DNA of 8,746 bases. Origin: a bacterium (lineage in GTDB: Bacteria; Chloroflexota; Dormibacteria; UBA8260; Bog-877). The stretch spans positions 1-8,746 of the forward strand of contig JAKAVU010000111.1 in the NCBI GenBank assembly GCA_021817185.1, read 5' to 3'. Below are positions 1-6,262 of the stretch, piece after piece (position 1 is the stretch's first letter; each line of letters opens with the position of its first letter). The notes beneath the pieces were generated by a model. The model saw nothing but the letters and a program-made list of their open reading frames with translations. It had not been told where the DNA came from and did no database searches. Made by a program: the position numbers and the translations under genes.

Positions 1-420
1 GCGTACAGTGCCTCCGCCAACGCCGGTGATCGTGCCCAGGACAACTGACTGGAACGGCCCCAGGTGCGCCGCGAAGGCGGTGGTGGTGCCGGTGACGCAG
101 AACAGGGCCAGGCCGGCGGCGTCGAATACGGTGATCGAGCGCTGCAGGTGCAGCCACAGCTGGCGGGCGACAAAGGCAGCGACGCCGGCACCGCCGCCGA
201 CGGCCAGGTAGCGCCAGTCGCGGAACGCGGCCGGAGGGAGCGAGCCGATGAGCACGTCGCGGATGATTCCGCCTCCGAGGGCCGTGATCACCGCCAAAGC
301 GACGACTCCGACAACGTCGAGGTCCTCGGCCTCCATGGCCGTGAGAGCACCGTTCAGACCGAACACGAAGGTTCCGCAGAGATCGAGCACCAGCTGGAGC
401 GTGGGGCTTGCGCTCGCCAT
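1..420 (-). CDS. TRIC/UPF0126-family trimeric cation channel, partial (C-terminus off window)
   Basis: This is the first 140 codons of an integral membrane protein of the UPF0126 (YicG/TRIC) family. The ATG is at 420-418 and the frame stays open to base 1. Family members form homotrimers that conduct monovalent cations, mainly potassium, across the cytoplasmic membrane. The sequence shows an N-terminal hydrophobic helix (about residues 8-27, with FGLNGA), then the family signature GGGIIRD at residues 49-55. Two more hydrophobic segments follow (about 71-87 and 101-118), and the second half of the internal repeat ends in GVGGGTVR at the window edge. The duplicated GGGxxRD element marks the two pseudo-symmetric halves. 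Full-length members are about 200 residues, so roughly a third is missing. The gene starts 5 bp after the stop of the upstream amidohydrolase and has no obvious Shine-Dalgarno sequence of its own, so translational coupling in one operon is likely. The ion and the physiological role are inferred from the family only. Confidence 0.9.
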   Translation of the reverse strand, partial: MASASPTLQLVLDLCGTFVFGLNGALTAMEAEDLDVVGVVALAVITALGGGIIRDVLIGSLPPAAFRDWRYLAVGGGAGVAAFVARQLWLHLQRSITVFDAAGLALFCVTGTTTAFAAHLGPFQSVVLGTITGVGGGTVR

Positions 421-425
421 CGGCG

Positions 426-1718
426 CTACTGGCCAGGGACCGGGGACTGGGCGAGCCAGGCCAGCGCGGCGACGACCAGCGCCTGGATCCCGGTGTCCAA
501 CGTGGGCTGGATGACCGGTGCGAACGCTGCCGAATGGTTGACGGGAATGTCCTGGGCGACTCGGCCGGCCTGCTCGGCCTGCCGGTAGGCCTCCGGGTCG
601 GTGCCGCCTATTCCCCAGTAGCAGTAGGGAGCCCCGAGCGCGGTGGGGATGTCGCTGAAGTCCTCGCTGGCGGTCTGCAGTGGCAGCGGCCGAGCACGTT
701 CCCCGAAGAACGACCGGAACGCTTCGGCCACCCTCTTGGTGGTCTGGGCGTCGTTGTCCGTGACGGGGAAGTGGTCGAACAGCTCGTAGTCCGCCGGCTT
801 CGGGGAGCCCGAGGCCTGACACTCGGCGTCGACGATCCTGCGGATGGCGCCGAGCACCGCCGCCCTGATCGGTTCGCTGTAGGCGCGCACGTTGAGCTCG
901 ATGACGGCGCGGTCAGGGATCACATTGCTCTTGGTGCCAGCCTGGATGCTCCCGACCGTGACCACCACCGGCTCGCCTGGGCGGGTCTCGCGTGCCACCA
1001 CCGTCTGGAGGCGGACCACGATCATGGCCGCCAGGACCACCGGGTCTATCGACGCCTGGGGCATGGAGCCGTGCGCCCCGCGCCCGTGCACCGTGATCCG
1101 CATGCTGTCTGCGCCCGCCAACGTCGGCCCGGAGTGGATTCCGACAAGGCCGGCGGGAGCGGGTAGCACGTGCTGGGCGAAGGCGACGTCCACCCGTGGC
1201 AGCAGCGCTGCCAAGCCGTCCGCGAGCATGGCCCGGGCGCCGTCGCCGGTTTCCTCGGCGGGCTGGAAGACCGCCACGACGGTACCCGCCCAGCCCTCCG
1301 GCTGGGCGGCCAGAAGATGGGCAGCGCCGAGCAGGCAGGCGACGTGCATGTCATGGCCGCACGCGTGCATGACCGCGACCTCGTGCCCAGCAGCATCCGT
1401 GGCGGTCGCGCCACTTGCATACGGGACGCCGGTCTCCTCGGCCACCGGAAGGGCATCCATGTCGGCGCGCAGCAGCACGACGGGCCCCGCGCCGTTCCGG
1501 ATCAGGCCCACCACGCCGGTTCCACCGATCCCGGTGCGGACCTCCAGGCCCGACGCCGCGAGACGATCCGCGACCTTGGCTGCCGTCGCGTGCTCTTGAT
1601 GAGACAGCTCGGGGTGGGCGTGAAGGTCGCGGTAGAAGTCCGCAGCCCATCCCCGCACGGCCTCGAGCTGCGAGAGCACCGGCTCGGCCGGTGACGGTGT
1701 TGGGGTGGAGTCGGCCAT
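426..1718 (-). CDS. M20D-family amidohydrolase / metallopeptidase (AbgB/HipO-like)
   Basis: A 430-residue zinc- or manganese-dependent hydrolase of peptidase family M20D. Relatives cleave N-acyl amino acids (hippurate, N-acetyl-diaminopimelate, indole-acetyl amino acids, p-aminobenzoyl-glutamate). The substrate here cannot be told from sequence. Visible motifs in order are LHAHPELS near residue 32, RADMDALP (about 84-91), HACGHD (118-123, with metal ligands Cys120 and His122), PAEE (153-156, catalytic and ligand glutamates), QH at His183, the dimerisation-domain segment GRGAHGSMP (about 213-221), SEDFSD near 351-356, and the last ligand in NHSAAF (His395). All expected catalytic residues are present, so the enzyme should be active. 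It has no signal peptide and should be cytoplasmic. The ATG at 1718 is preferred over an in-frame ATG at 1793: the 25 extra residues are Arg/His/Cys-rich and unlike the family, and known members start shortly before the LHAHPELS region. The stop lies 5 bp before the TRIC channel gene. Confidence 0.94.
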   Translation of the reverse strand: MADSTPTPSPAEPVLSQLEAVRGWAADFYRDLHAHPELSHQEHATAAKVADRLAASGLEVRTGIGGTGVVGLIRNGAGPVVLLRADMDALPVAEETGVPYASGATATDAAGHEVAVMHACGHDMHVACLLGAAHLLAAQPEGWAGTVVAVFQPAEETGDGARAMLADGLAALLPRVDVAFAQHVLPAPAGLVGIHSGPTLAGADSMRITVHGRGAHGSMPQASIDPVVLAAMIVVRLQTVVARETRPGEPVVVTVGSIQAGTKSNVIPDRAVIELNVRAYSEPIRAAVLGAIRRIVDAECQASGSPKPADYELFDHFPVTDNDAQTTKRVAEAFRSFFGERARPLPLQTASEDFSDIPTALGAPYCYWGIGGTDPEAYRQAEQAGRVAQDIPVNHSAAFAPVIQPTLDTGIQALVVAALAWLAQSPVPGQ

Positions 1719-2024
1719 TCCGCAATTGTGCCCGCATCGGGGGCGGTGGCGACGCCTGTGTGGGCAGGTGCGCGCACACGACCCCACCGCCATCGACTCG
1801 ACTCGGTCGCGGCCGCCAGTTTTGTTGGCGCGGGTAAGGCCTGGCCGTTACAGTGAGGGCGCCGGTCGGCCGCGGTGCGTCATGGAAGGTGAGTTGGTTG
1901 AGATACGGATTCCCGCGCCGAATTGCGCGGTCCCAGACTTGTAAGACTCGAGGGGTCCGGGCCCCCACGGAGGTGCTGTTCAGCTGAGGTCGCGGCCGGA
2001 CGGCTGCCATAGTGGAGATCGTCC
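1719..2024. other. Divergent intergenic region between the amidohydrolase operon and rsgA
   Basis: These 306 bp hold the start signals of two divergent transcription units. On the plus strand TTGGCG (1825-1830) and TACAGT (1849-1854), 18 bp apart, form a plausible promoter about 170 bp before rsgA. CATAGT (2008-2013) lies just before the rsgA start. On the minus strand CACAAT lies 6 bases before the amidohydrolase ATG and is a weak leaderless -10 candidate. A 20-codon reading frame (1882-1944) has no ribosome-binding site and I do not call it a gene. A short GGGG/CCCC inverted repeat (1952-1965) could form a weak hairpin in the rsgA leader. I see no recognisable riboswitch. Confidence 0.5.
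1825..1854 (+). promoter_or_regulatory. Candidate sigma-70-type promoter upstream of rsgA
   Basis: TTGGCG at 1825-1830 matches four of six bases of the TTGACA -35 box. TACAGT at 1849-1854 matches four of six of TATAAT. The spacer is 18 bp. Transcription would start near 1861 and give a leader of about 160 nt for rsgA. This is a pattern match by eye; a start closer to the gene, from CATAGT at 2008-2013, is an alternative. Confidence 0.35.
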
Positions 2025-3080
2025 TTGACCGCGAATCTTGTCGACGGCCAGTCCCAGCTGGCAGATCTGGGATGGGATGCCGCGCGCGACCGCGAATTGA
2101 GCGAACTGGGAATGGCTGCTCCGGCCGTGGGACGGGTTTCGCGCATCGACCGTGGGCTCTGCACCGTCCTCATGCCTGGAGCGCACCGGGTGTCGTATCA
2201 GGGGCTGCGGGTGGCGACCGGGGACTGGGTGGTCGTTTCGCCTGGGGACGGGGGGTCGGAGATCCCGCGGGTGGCGGCCATTCTGCCTCGCCGGTCCGCC
2301 TTCAGCCGCCGCCGGGCTGGGTCTGGGAACGAGGAGCAGGTGGTGGCCGCCAACGTGGACACCGTGCTGTTGATGCAGGCCTTGGACCGCACGATCAACC
2401 TCCACTCGTTGCAGCGCTATCTCACCCTCGCCTGGGACAGTGGCGCAGAGCCGGTGGTCGTGCTCTCCAAGTCCGACTGCCGGCCGCCCGCCGAGGTGGC
2501 CGAGGCTGTGCGCGTTGCCGCCACCGTGGCAGGGTCGGTTCCGGTGCGGGCGATCAGCACCAAGACCGGAGAGGGTGTCGCGGAGTTGCGCCACCGCTGC
2601 CTCCGGCCGGGGCGCACCCTGGCCATGGTCGGCCCCTCTGGCGCCGGAAAGTCCAGCCTGGTGAACGCGATCCTGGGGGAAGCTGCGATGGCGACCAACG
2701 CGGTGAGGCGCGACGGCAAGGGCCGGCACACGACCACCCACAGGGAGTTGGTCGTGGTCCCAGGCCAGGGAATCCTGCTGGACACCCCCGGCATGCGCGC
2801 GGTGGGCCTGTGGGTACAGACTGATGGCCTCGAGATCGCCTTCTCGGACCTGGAGCTGCTGGCGACCGGGTGTCGTTTCCATGATTGCTCCCACAGCAGC
2901 GAGCCCGGCTGCTGCGTGGCCGCCGCCGTCGCCGCGGGGACCATCGCCGCTGACCGACTGGAAAGCTGGCGCCGGCTGCAGCTAGAACAACTGACCGTCG
3001 CGGCTCGGCACGCTGACCGGGCCCTGCCATCGCGCCACAGGCGGCGGGTGGCACCGAGAGGCCCGCATCGGCGGAGCTGA
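2025..3080 (+). CDS. rsgA: Ribosome small subunit-dependent GTPase A (RsgA/YjeQ)
   Basis: A 351-residue GTPase that assists late 30S ribosomal subunit maturation and whose GTP hydrolysis is stimulated by the 30S particle; it acts in the cytoplasm. The domain order is typical: an N-terminal OB fold (about residues 35-95), then a circularly permuted GTPase domain with G4 first (LSKSD, 147-151), then G1 (GPSGAGKS, 203-210), the G2 threonines in GRHTTTH (233-239) and G3 (DTPG, 253-256). The C-terminal zinc finger has Cys283, Cys288, His290 and Cys296 within GCRFHDCSH...EPGC. All motifs are intact. The tail after residue 335 is basic (HRRR...PHRR), consistent with RNA contact but not diagnostic. 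The start is TTG at 2025, with GGAG at 2014-2017 seven bases upstream; no ATG is suitably placed, and the sequence immediately following aligns with the usual family N-terminus. It is probably monocistronic, with a hairpin just downstream. Confidence 0.95.
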   Translation: MTANLVDGQSQLADLGWDAARDRELSELGMAAPAVGRVSRIDRGLCTVLMPGAHRVSYQGLRVATGDWVVVSPGDGGSEIPRVAAILPRRSAFSRRRAGSGNEEQVVAANVDTVLLMQALDRTINLHSLQRYLTLAWDSGAEPVVVLSKSDCRPPAEVAEAVRVAATVAGSVPVRAISTKTGEGVAELRHRCLRPGRTLAMVGPSGAGKSSLVNAILGEAAMATNAVRRDGKGRHTTTHRELVVVPGQGILLDTPGMRAVGLWVQTDGLEIAFSDLELLATGCRFHDCSHSSEPGCCVAAAVAAGTIAADRLESWRRLQLEQLTVAARHADRALPSRHRRRVAPRGPHRRS

Positions 3081-3093
3081 GTGGTTGCGAACG

Positions 3094-3121
3094 GTTGCTC
3101 GCACCATGTGTTGCGAGCAGC
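3094..3121 (+). terminator. Hairpin after rsgA, possible transcription terminator
   Basis: A 10-bp inverted repeat, GTTGCTCGCA (3094-3103) and TGCGAGCAGC (3112-3121) with one G-T wobble, encloses an 8-nt loop. It begins 13 bp after the rsgA stop codon. The following bases (GCTGATTAGTTTG) are only moderately T-rich, so it is not a classical intrinsic terminator, although actinobacterial terminators often lack a U tract. It could instead be a protein-binding palindrome. Confidence 0.5.
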
Positions 3122-3426
3122 GCTGATTAGTTTGAAGGAGGTGTAGCGGCCGATCCAGGACCTCCGCGACTGACCGTACCATGCCGGTTGTGGCTCCGCC
3201 GAAGCCACGGTCCCTCTCGTTCCCTGGCCCTCCTCCGACGGCGGCGGATCGGATGGTGGGATGACAGGTCACCTGAGGAGTGGACCTGGGACCGGCGGTC
3301 TTGCGCGGGCGCTTCTCGGTGATGCCAGAGCCGAACCCAGCCCTTGGGGAGGAACAGCGCCAGGGGTGTCACAGCACTCGGCTGGCCCAAGGTCGCCGGC
3401 GTGGCCACAGCACCGTGTCCATGGTC

Positions 3427-3435
3427 TGTTAGCTT
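3427..3435 (+). promoter_or_regulatory. Extended -10 promoter, probably leaderless, for the polyketide operon
   Basis: TGT followed by TAGCTT (3430-3435) fits the extended -10 form TGn-TAnnnT. It ends 8 bases before the ATG at 3444, so transcription would begin at or within about two bases of the start codon. No clear -35 box is present, which is common with an extended -10. The 8-mer CTGTTAGC here recurs at 6711-6718 in front of the exporter gene. By-eye assignment. Confidence 0.45.
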
Positions 3436-3443
3436 GGGTCCAG

Positions 3444-4553
3444 ATGGATCTCCCGGTGGCCGTTGTGGGAGGGGGGCCAATCGGCTCTGCCCTGGGGCTG
3501 CTGCTTCCGAGCGCCGTGGTCTTGGAGGCCAGCCAATATCCCCGGGACAAACCCTGCGGGGAGGGGCTGATGCCAGCGGGCGCGGCCGTTCTGCGGTCGC
3601 TCGGGGTCGACCTGAAGGCTGAGGACTTCCCCACCATCGAGGGCATCTGCTACCGGCTGCCCGGTGGGGATCTCGCTCGCAGCGACTTCAAGGAGGGCCC
3701 GGGCTTCGGCACCCGACGGCTCCGGTTGGACGCGCTCCTGGCAGGACGGGCAGGTGTGCAATCCGGGGTTCGGCTTGAGGGACTGCGGGTGCTGGCTGAC
3801 GGGGTCGAGTTGCAGACCTCGGCTGGTTCGATGACCGCTGGAGTCGTGATCGGGGCGGACGGGCTCCGGTCCACCGTCTCGCGGCTGATGGGATGGAGCC
3901 GGGCCCCCCGTGGCAGCCCCCGTTTCGGAGTCGTGGGCCACATCGCCACCGGGAACCCCCTCCACGACGTGGAGGTCTGCCTGCTCGGGCCGGTGGAGAC
4001 CTACCTCACCCCCACAGGGCCCGGGGAGGCGCTGTTCGCCGTCCTCGGCTCCAGGGGGCAGCTGCGCCATCCAGGGGCCTCCGTGGCGGAGACCTACCGT
4101 CGCTGCCTGCGTGCCGCCCGGCCAGATCTCGCCACCGCCCACCTCAGTGGGCGACTGACCGGTGCGGGGCCGTTCAACGTGCGCCCGCGCGCGGTCGCCG
4201 GTGGACGCGTCTTCTTGGTGGGTGACGCCGCTGGCTTCCTCGATCCGCTGACCGGCGATGCCATGACCGCGGGGTTGCAGCAGGCTCAGTGGCTGACGCG
4301 GCTGCTGGCAGAGGACCCGGCCTCGGCGCCGACGAGATATCAGCGCTGTTGCGACCAGCAGTGGCGCCGAAGGAGGCTTTTGGCCAGCGTCGCGCTCCAC
4401 CTCAGCCGTTCGCAGGTGCTCAGCCGCCGGGCGGTCCACGGGCTGCGGCGCCGACCCGAAACCCTGCAGCGGCTGCTCACAGTGAACCAGGGGCTGGCAG
4501 GGCCGGGGCTGCTGCGTCCGGCGGACTGGGCAGCCCTGCTGGGAGCGGCTTAG
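3444..4553 (+). CDS. FAD-dependent oxidoreductase/hydroxylase of the type III polyketide locus (geranylgeranyl-reductase/UbiH-like)
   Basis: A 369-residue flavoprotein of the PHBH/geranylgeranyl-reductase superfamily. The N-terminal dinucleotide-binding motif is VVGGGPIG (7-14). It is followed by the ring-binding segment PRDKPCGEGLMP (33-44), the NADPH/FAD motif GADGLRSTV (137-145), and the second FAD motif VFLVGDAAGFLDPLTGDA (256-273). Its position 3 bp upstream of a type III polyketide synthase suggests that it hydroxylates or reduces the polyketide, as the flavoprotein SrsC does in Streptomyces griseus phenolic lipid synthesis. That role is inferred; a reductase is possible. One oddity is that between GGGPIG and VVLE the chain is about four residues shorter than I expect for this fold, so the first helix of the Rossmann unit seems clipped, with no sign of a frameshift. 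The start at ATG 3444 is chosen because residues 2-14 form the expected first strand and glycine loop; a 61-residue upstream extension looks non-coding and would displace that motif. Confidence 0.88.
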   Translation: MDLPVAVVGGGPIGSALGLLLPSAVVLEASQYPRDKPCGEGLMPAGAAVLRSLGVDLKAEDFPTIEGICYRLPGGDLARSDFKEGPGFGTRRLRLDALLAGRAGVQSGVRLEGLRVLADGVELQTSAGSMTAGVVIGADGLRSTVSRLMGWSRAPRGSPRFGVVGHIATGNPLHDVEVCLLGPVETYLTPTGPGEALFAVLGSRGQLRHPGASVAETYRRCLRAARPDLATAHLSGRLTGAGPFNVRPRAVAGGRVFLVGDAAGFLDPLTGDAMTAGLQQAQWLTRLLAEDPASAPTRYQRCCDQQWRRRRLLASVALHLSRSQVLSRRAVHGLRRRPETLQRLLTVNQGLAGPGLLRPADWAALLGAA

Positions 4554-4556
4554 ACC

Positions 4557-5549
4557 ATGAGCACCATCGTCGGGCTCGGGCTGGCGCTGCCGGAACATCG
4601 CCTGGCCGTGGATGAGGGCCGTGCCATCATCGCCAAACACTGGCCGCATCTCACCGGCGTCGCCGTGGAGCCGGTGACTCGCTATCTGGTCCGCCCCATC
4701 GAGGAGGTCTTCGAAGCACGCACCATCGCCGAGCGCATGACCATCTACGCCCGCGAGGCGCCCAATCTGGCCAAGGCAGCCGTCACTAGAGCCCTGGACG
4801 AGGCTGGAGTGGGTCCCGCCGAAGTCGATCTGGTGATCTCGGTCTCCTGTACCGGATACATGGTCCCGGCCCTGGATGTGAGGTTGGCCAACGAGCTGGG
4901 CTTCAAGCCCTCCGTCCTGAGGCTGCCCCTGACCGAGCTGGGCTGCTCCGGAGGCGCGATGGCGCTCGCCACCGCTCACCGCCATCTGGAAGCGCAGCCC
5001 CAGGCGGTGGTGCTGGTTGTCTGCGTCGAGCTGTGCTCTGTCACCTTCGACCCCGGCGATCTCAGCATCGACAACCTGACCGCCTCCCTCGTGTTCGGAG
5101 ACGGGGCGGCGGCCGCGGTGCTGATGACGGACGGCCCGGGCCTGGAGATCCGCAAGGCCGGCTCACATCTCATACCTGAGAGCGAGCACCTGCTCGGATT
5201 CCAACTCACCGACAGCGGGTTCCACCCGGTCTTGGGCCGTCAGCTGCCCCGGGAGCTGGAGACTGGTCTGGCCGGGGTGGTGAGCGGGTTCTGTGATCAA
5301 GAAGTCGACTTCTACGCCGTGCATGCGGGGGGGCCCCGCATCTTCGACGCGGTCGAGCGGGCGCTGCGGGTGCCGCCGATGGGGTTGCAGGCCTCCCGCC
5401 GCTGCTTTCGTGAGGTTGGCAACCTGTCGTCCGCCTCGCTCCTGTTCGTGCTCGCCCAGCTGACCGAACGCTCTGGCATTGGGCTTGCTCTCGCCTTTGG
5501 TCCCGGACTCGCCGTGGAGTTGTTGGAGCTCAGAGCAGCCCGGGGATGA
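4557..5549 (+). CDS. Type III polyketide synthase (chalcone/stilbene synthase family)
   Basis: A 330-residue homodimeric ketosynthase that extends an acyl-CoA starter with malonyl-CoA, without an acyl carrier protein, and cyclises the product to a resorcinol or pyrone. The complete Cys-His-Asn triad is visible: Cys130 in LTELGCSGGAMAL, His256 in FYAVHAGGPRIFD, and Asn289 in VGNLSSASLLFVL. The C-terminal loop FGPGLAVELL (314-323) matches the family GFGPG region. Residues 41-70 (RYLVRPIEEV and AREAPNLA) fit the bacterial alkylresorcinol/alkylpyrone branch rather than plant chalcone synthase, which is about 60 residues longer. Starter and chain length cannot be read from sequence. The ATG lies 3 bp after the oxidoreductase stop, with GGGAG (4541-4545) 11 nt upstream, so the two genes should be translated from one message. 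The last 20 bp, including the stop, overlap the end of the opposing methyltransferase gene. Confidence 0.95.
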   Translation: MSTIVGLGLALPEHRLAVDEGRAIIAKHWPHLTGVAVEPVTRYLVRPIEEVFEARTIAERMTIYAREAPNLAKAAVTRALDEAGVGPAEVDLVISVSCTGYMVPALDVRLANELGFKPSVLRLPLTELGCSGGAMALATAHRHLEAQPQAVVLVVCVELCSVTFDPGDLSIDNLTASLVFGDGAAAAVLMTDGPGLEIRKAGSHLIPESEHLLGFQLTDSGFHPVLGRQLPRELETGLAGVVSGFCDQEVDFYAVHAGGPRIFDAVERALRVPPMGLQASRRCFREVGNLSSASLLFVLAQLTERSGIGLALAFGPGLAVELLELRAARG

Positions 5550-6078
5550 AGCGTGCCTTGGATCCGAATGCCGCGCGATACCTGGGGTTCGCCAGGAGGA
5601 GGTCCTCCTCCGCCCGGATCCGTCGGGCCAACACCCAGCCGTTGGCCAAGGACAGCCCCAGAGCGGACCGCCACGCGCCGGCCGCCATCGGCAGGGCCGC
5701 GAACTCGAGGGCGACCGCCAGGTAGTTGGGGTGACGGATGAAGCGGTAGGGGCCGGTCGTGACCGGTTGGAAGTCGTCCCGCACCAGGGCGCGAACATTC
5801 CACTGGGGCCCCAAGGAGCGAATGCTCCAAACCCGCAGCGCAGCCGCGCTCAGCAGCACCGCCGCCCAGACGCTCCTGCCCCGGCGAGTCGGGGCCGTGC
5901 ACGTGCTCTCGAGCGGGGGAATCAGGAAGAGCGCCACATGCACACCGACCATGAGAGGAAACCCGGACCGATCGCCGACCGGCCCCGTCTGGCCCCGGGT
6001 GTTGGCGTACGACAGGCGCAACTCCCTGAGCCGCTGGACCAGGAGTGCCAGCCAGAGGCATGGATACCAGGGACGCAT
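5530..6078 (-). CDS. Isoprenylcysteine carboxyl methyltransferase-like membrane methyltransferase
   Basis: A 182-residue integral membrane SAM-dependent methyltransferase of the ICMT/PEMT type. The SAM-binding signature is visible as TGPYRFIRHPNYLAV (108-122), followed by the RIRAEE motif (153-158) and the Tyr-Arg pair in NPRYRAAF (164-171). Hydrophobic segments lie at about 4-14, 40-54, 69-82, 120-132 and 137-150. Bacteria lack prenylated proteins of the eukaryotic kind; members adjacent to type III polyketide synthases (SrsB in Streptomyces, BpsB in Bacillus) O-methylate alkylresorcinols or alkylpyrones. That is the most likely role here, inferred from context. The start is ATG 6078, because the longer frame to 6243 adds a Gly/Arg/Pro-rich stretch unlike the family. 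GATAGT (minus strand, 6090-6085) is 6 bases before the ATG, suggesting a leaderless message. The gene is convergent with the polyketide synthase and overlaps it by 20 bp, so it needs its own promoter. Confidence 0.9.
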   Translation of the reverse strand: MRPWYPCLWLALLVQRLRELRLSYANTRGQTGPVGDRSGFPLMVGVHVALFLIPPLESTCTAPTRRGRSVWAAVLLSAAALRVWSIRSLGPQWNVRALVRDDFQPVTTGPYRFIRHPNYLAVALEFAALPMAAGAWRSALGLSLANGWVLARRIRAEEDLLLANPRYRAAFGSKARFIPGLL

Positions 6079-6084
6079 ACCGTC

Positions 6085-6090
6085 ACTATC
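6085..6090 (-). promoter_or_regulatory. -10-like hexamer for leaderless methyltransferase transcript
   Basis: GATAGT on the minus strand matches four of six bases of TATAAT. It ends 6 bases before the methyltransferase ATG, which puts the expected transcription start on or next to the start codon. No -35 box and no Shine-Dalgarno sequence is seen upstream, which fits leaderless initiation. Confidence 0.4.
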
Positions 6091-6262
6091 GCTCAAACCG
6101 GGAGGAGAGGCCGCGGAGGGCAGCTTCCGGCCCCACCTCCATCCAGCGCCTGCGAGTTGGCCGGTCGTAGACTCGATCGGAACGGCCCGGAGCGGGCTGG
6201 CCATCGTCCTGCGGCAAAGGCCTGGCCCGATCCGGCCATCCACGCGGACACCGGAGGCTGCG

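Larger units (their letters stand above)
3081..3443. other. Non-coding region between rsgA and the polyketide locus
   Basis: This 363-bp stretch has no reading frame I would call a gene. It contains the post-rsgA hairpin; a consensus GGAGGT (3138-3143) with no start codon at a usable distance, which can pair with ACCTCC at 3160-3165; a small stem GTGGCT/AGCCAC (3190-3208); a palindrome CAGGTCACCTG (3265-3275) whose left arm can alternatively pair with GACCTG at 3283-3288; two copies of CACAGCAC (3370-3377 and 3406-3413); and an extended -10 element just before the oxidoreductase. The density of short inverted repeats suggests regulatory DNA, but none matches an operator or RNA family that I recognise. 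The oxidoreductase frame stays open upstream to 3261, but that translation looks non-coding. Confidence 0.45.

Noticed and set aside
408..1166. A 252-codon plus-strand open frame.
   Set aside because: Antisense to the M20D amidohydrolase, whose metal ligands and family motifs are all intact on the minus strand.
1719..1793. N-terminal extension of the amidohydrolase by 25 residues.
   Set aside because: The Cys/His/Arg-rich composition does not resemble M20D N-termini, and the normal family length is reached from ATG 1718.
1882..1944. A 20-residue reading frame in the rsgA leader as a possible leader peptide.
   Set aside because: It has no ribosome-binding site, no run of regulatory codons and no convincing attenuator after it.
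1980..2894. A 304-codon minus-strand open frame.
   Set aside because: Antisense to rsgA; His/Arg/Gly-rich composition and no recognisable motif.
3261..3443. N-terminal extension of the oxidoreductase by 61 residues.
   Set aside because: The FAD-binding strand and glycine loop begin at residue 4 of the shorter form. The extension has no family match that I can see, and the extended -10 element lies inside it.
3429..4985. A 518-codon open frame on the minus strand.
   Set aside because: It lies antisense to the oxidoreductase and type III synthase, which have unambiguous motifs. Its translation is Gln/Gly/Arg/Pro-rich without any domain, as expected for a shadow frame in GC-rich DNA.
5759..6262. 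Upstream extension of the 129-residue protein, and the 282-codon frame at 5479-6327.
   Set aside because: Both run antisense to the methyltransferase, which has clear SAM-binding motifs. A perfect Shine-Dalgarno sequence marks ATG 6263.
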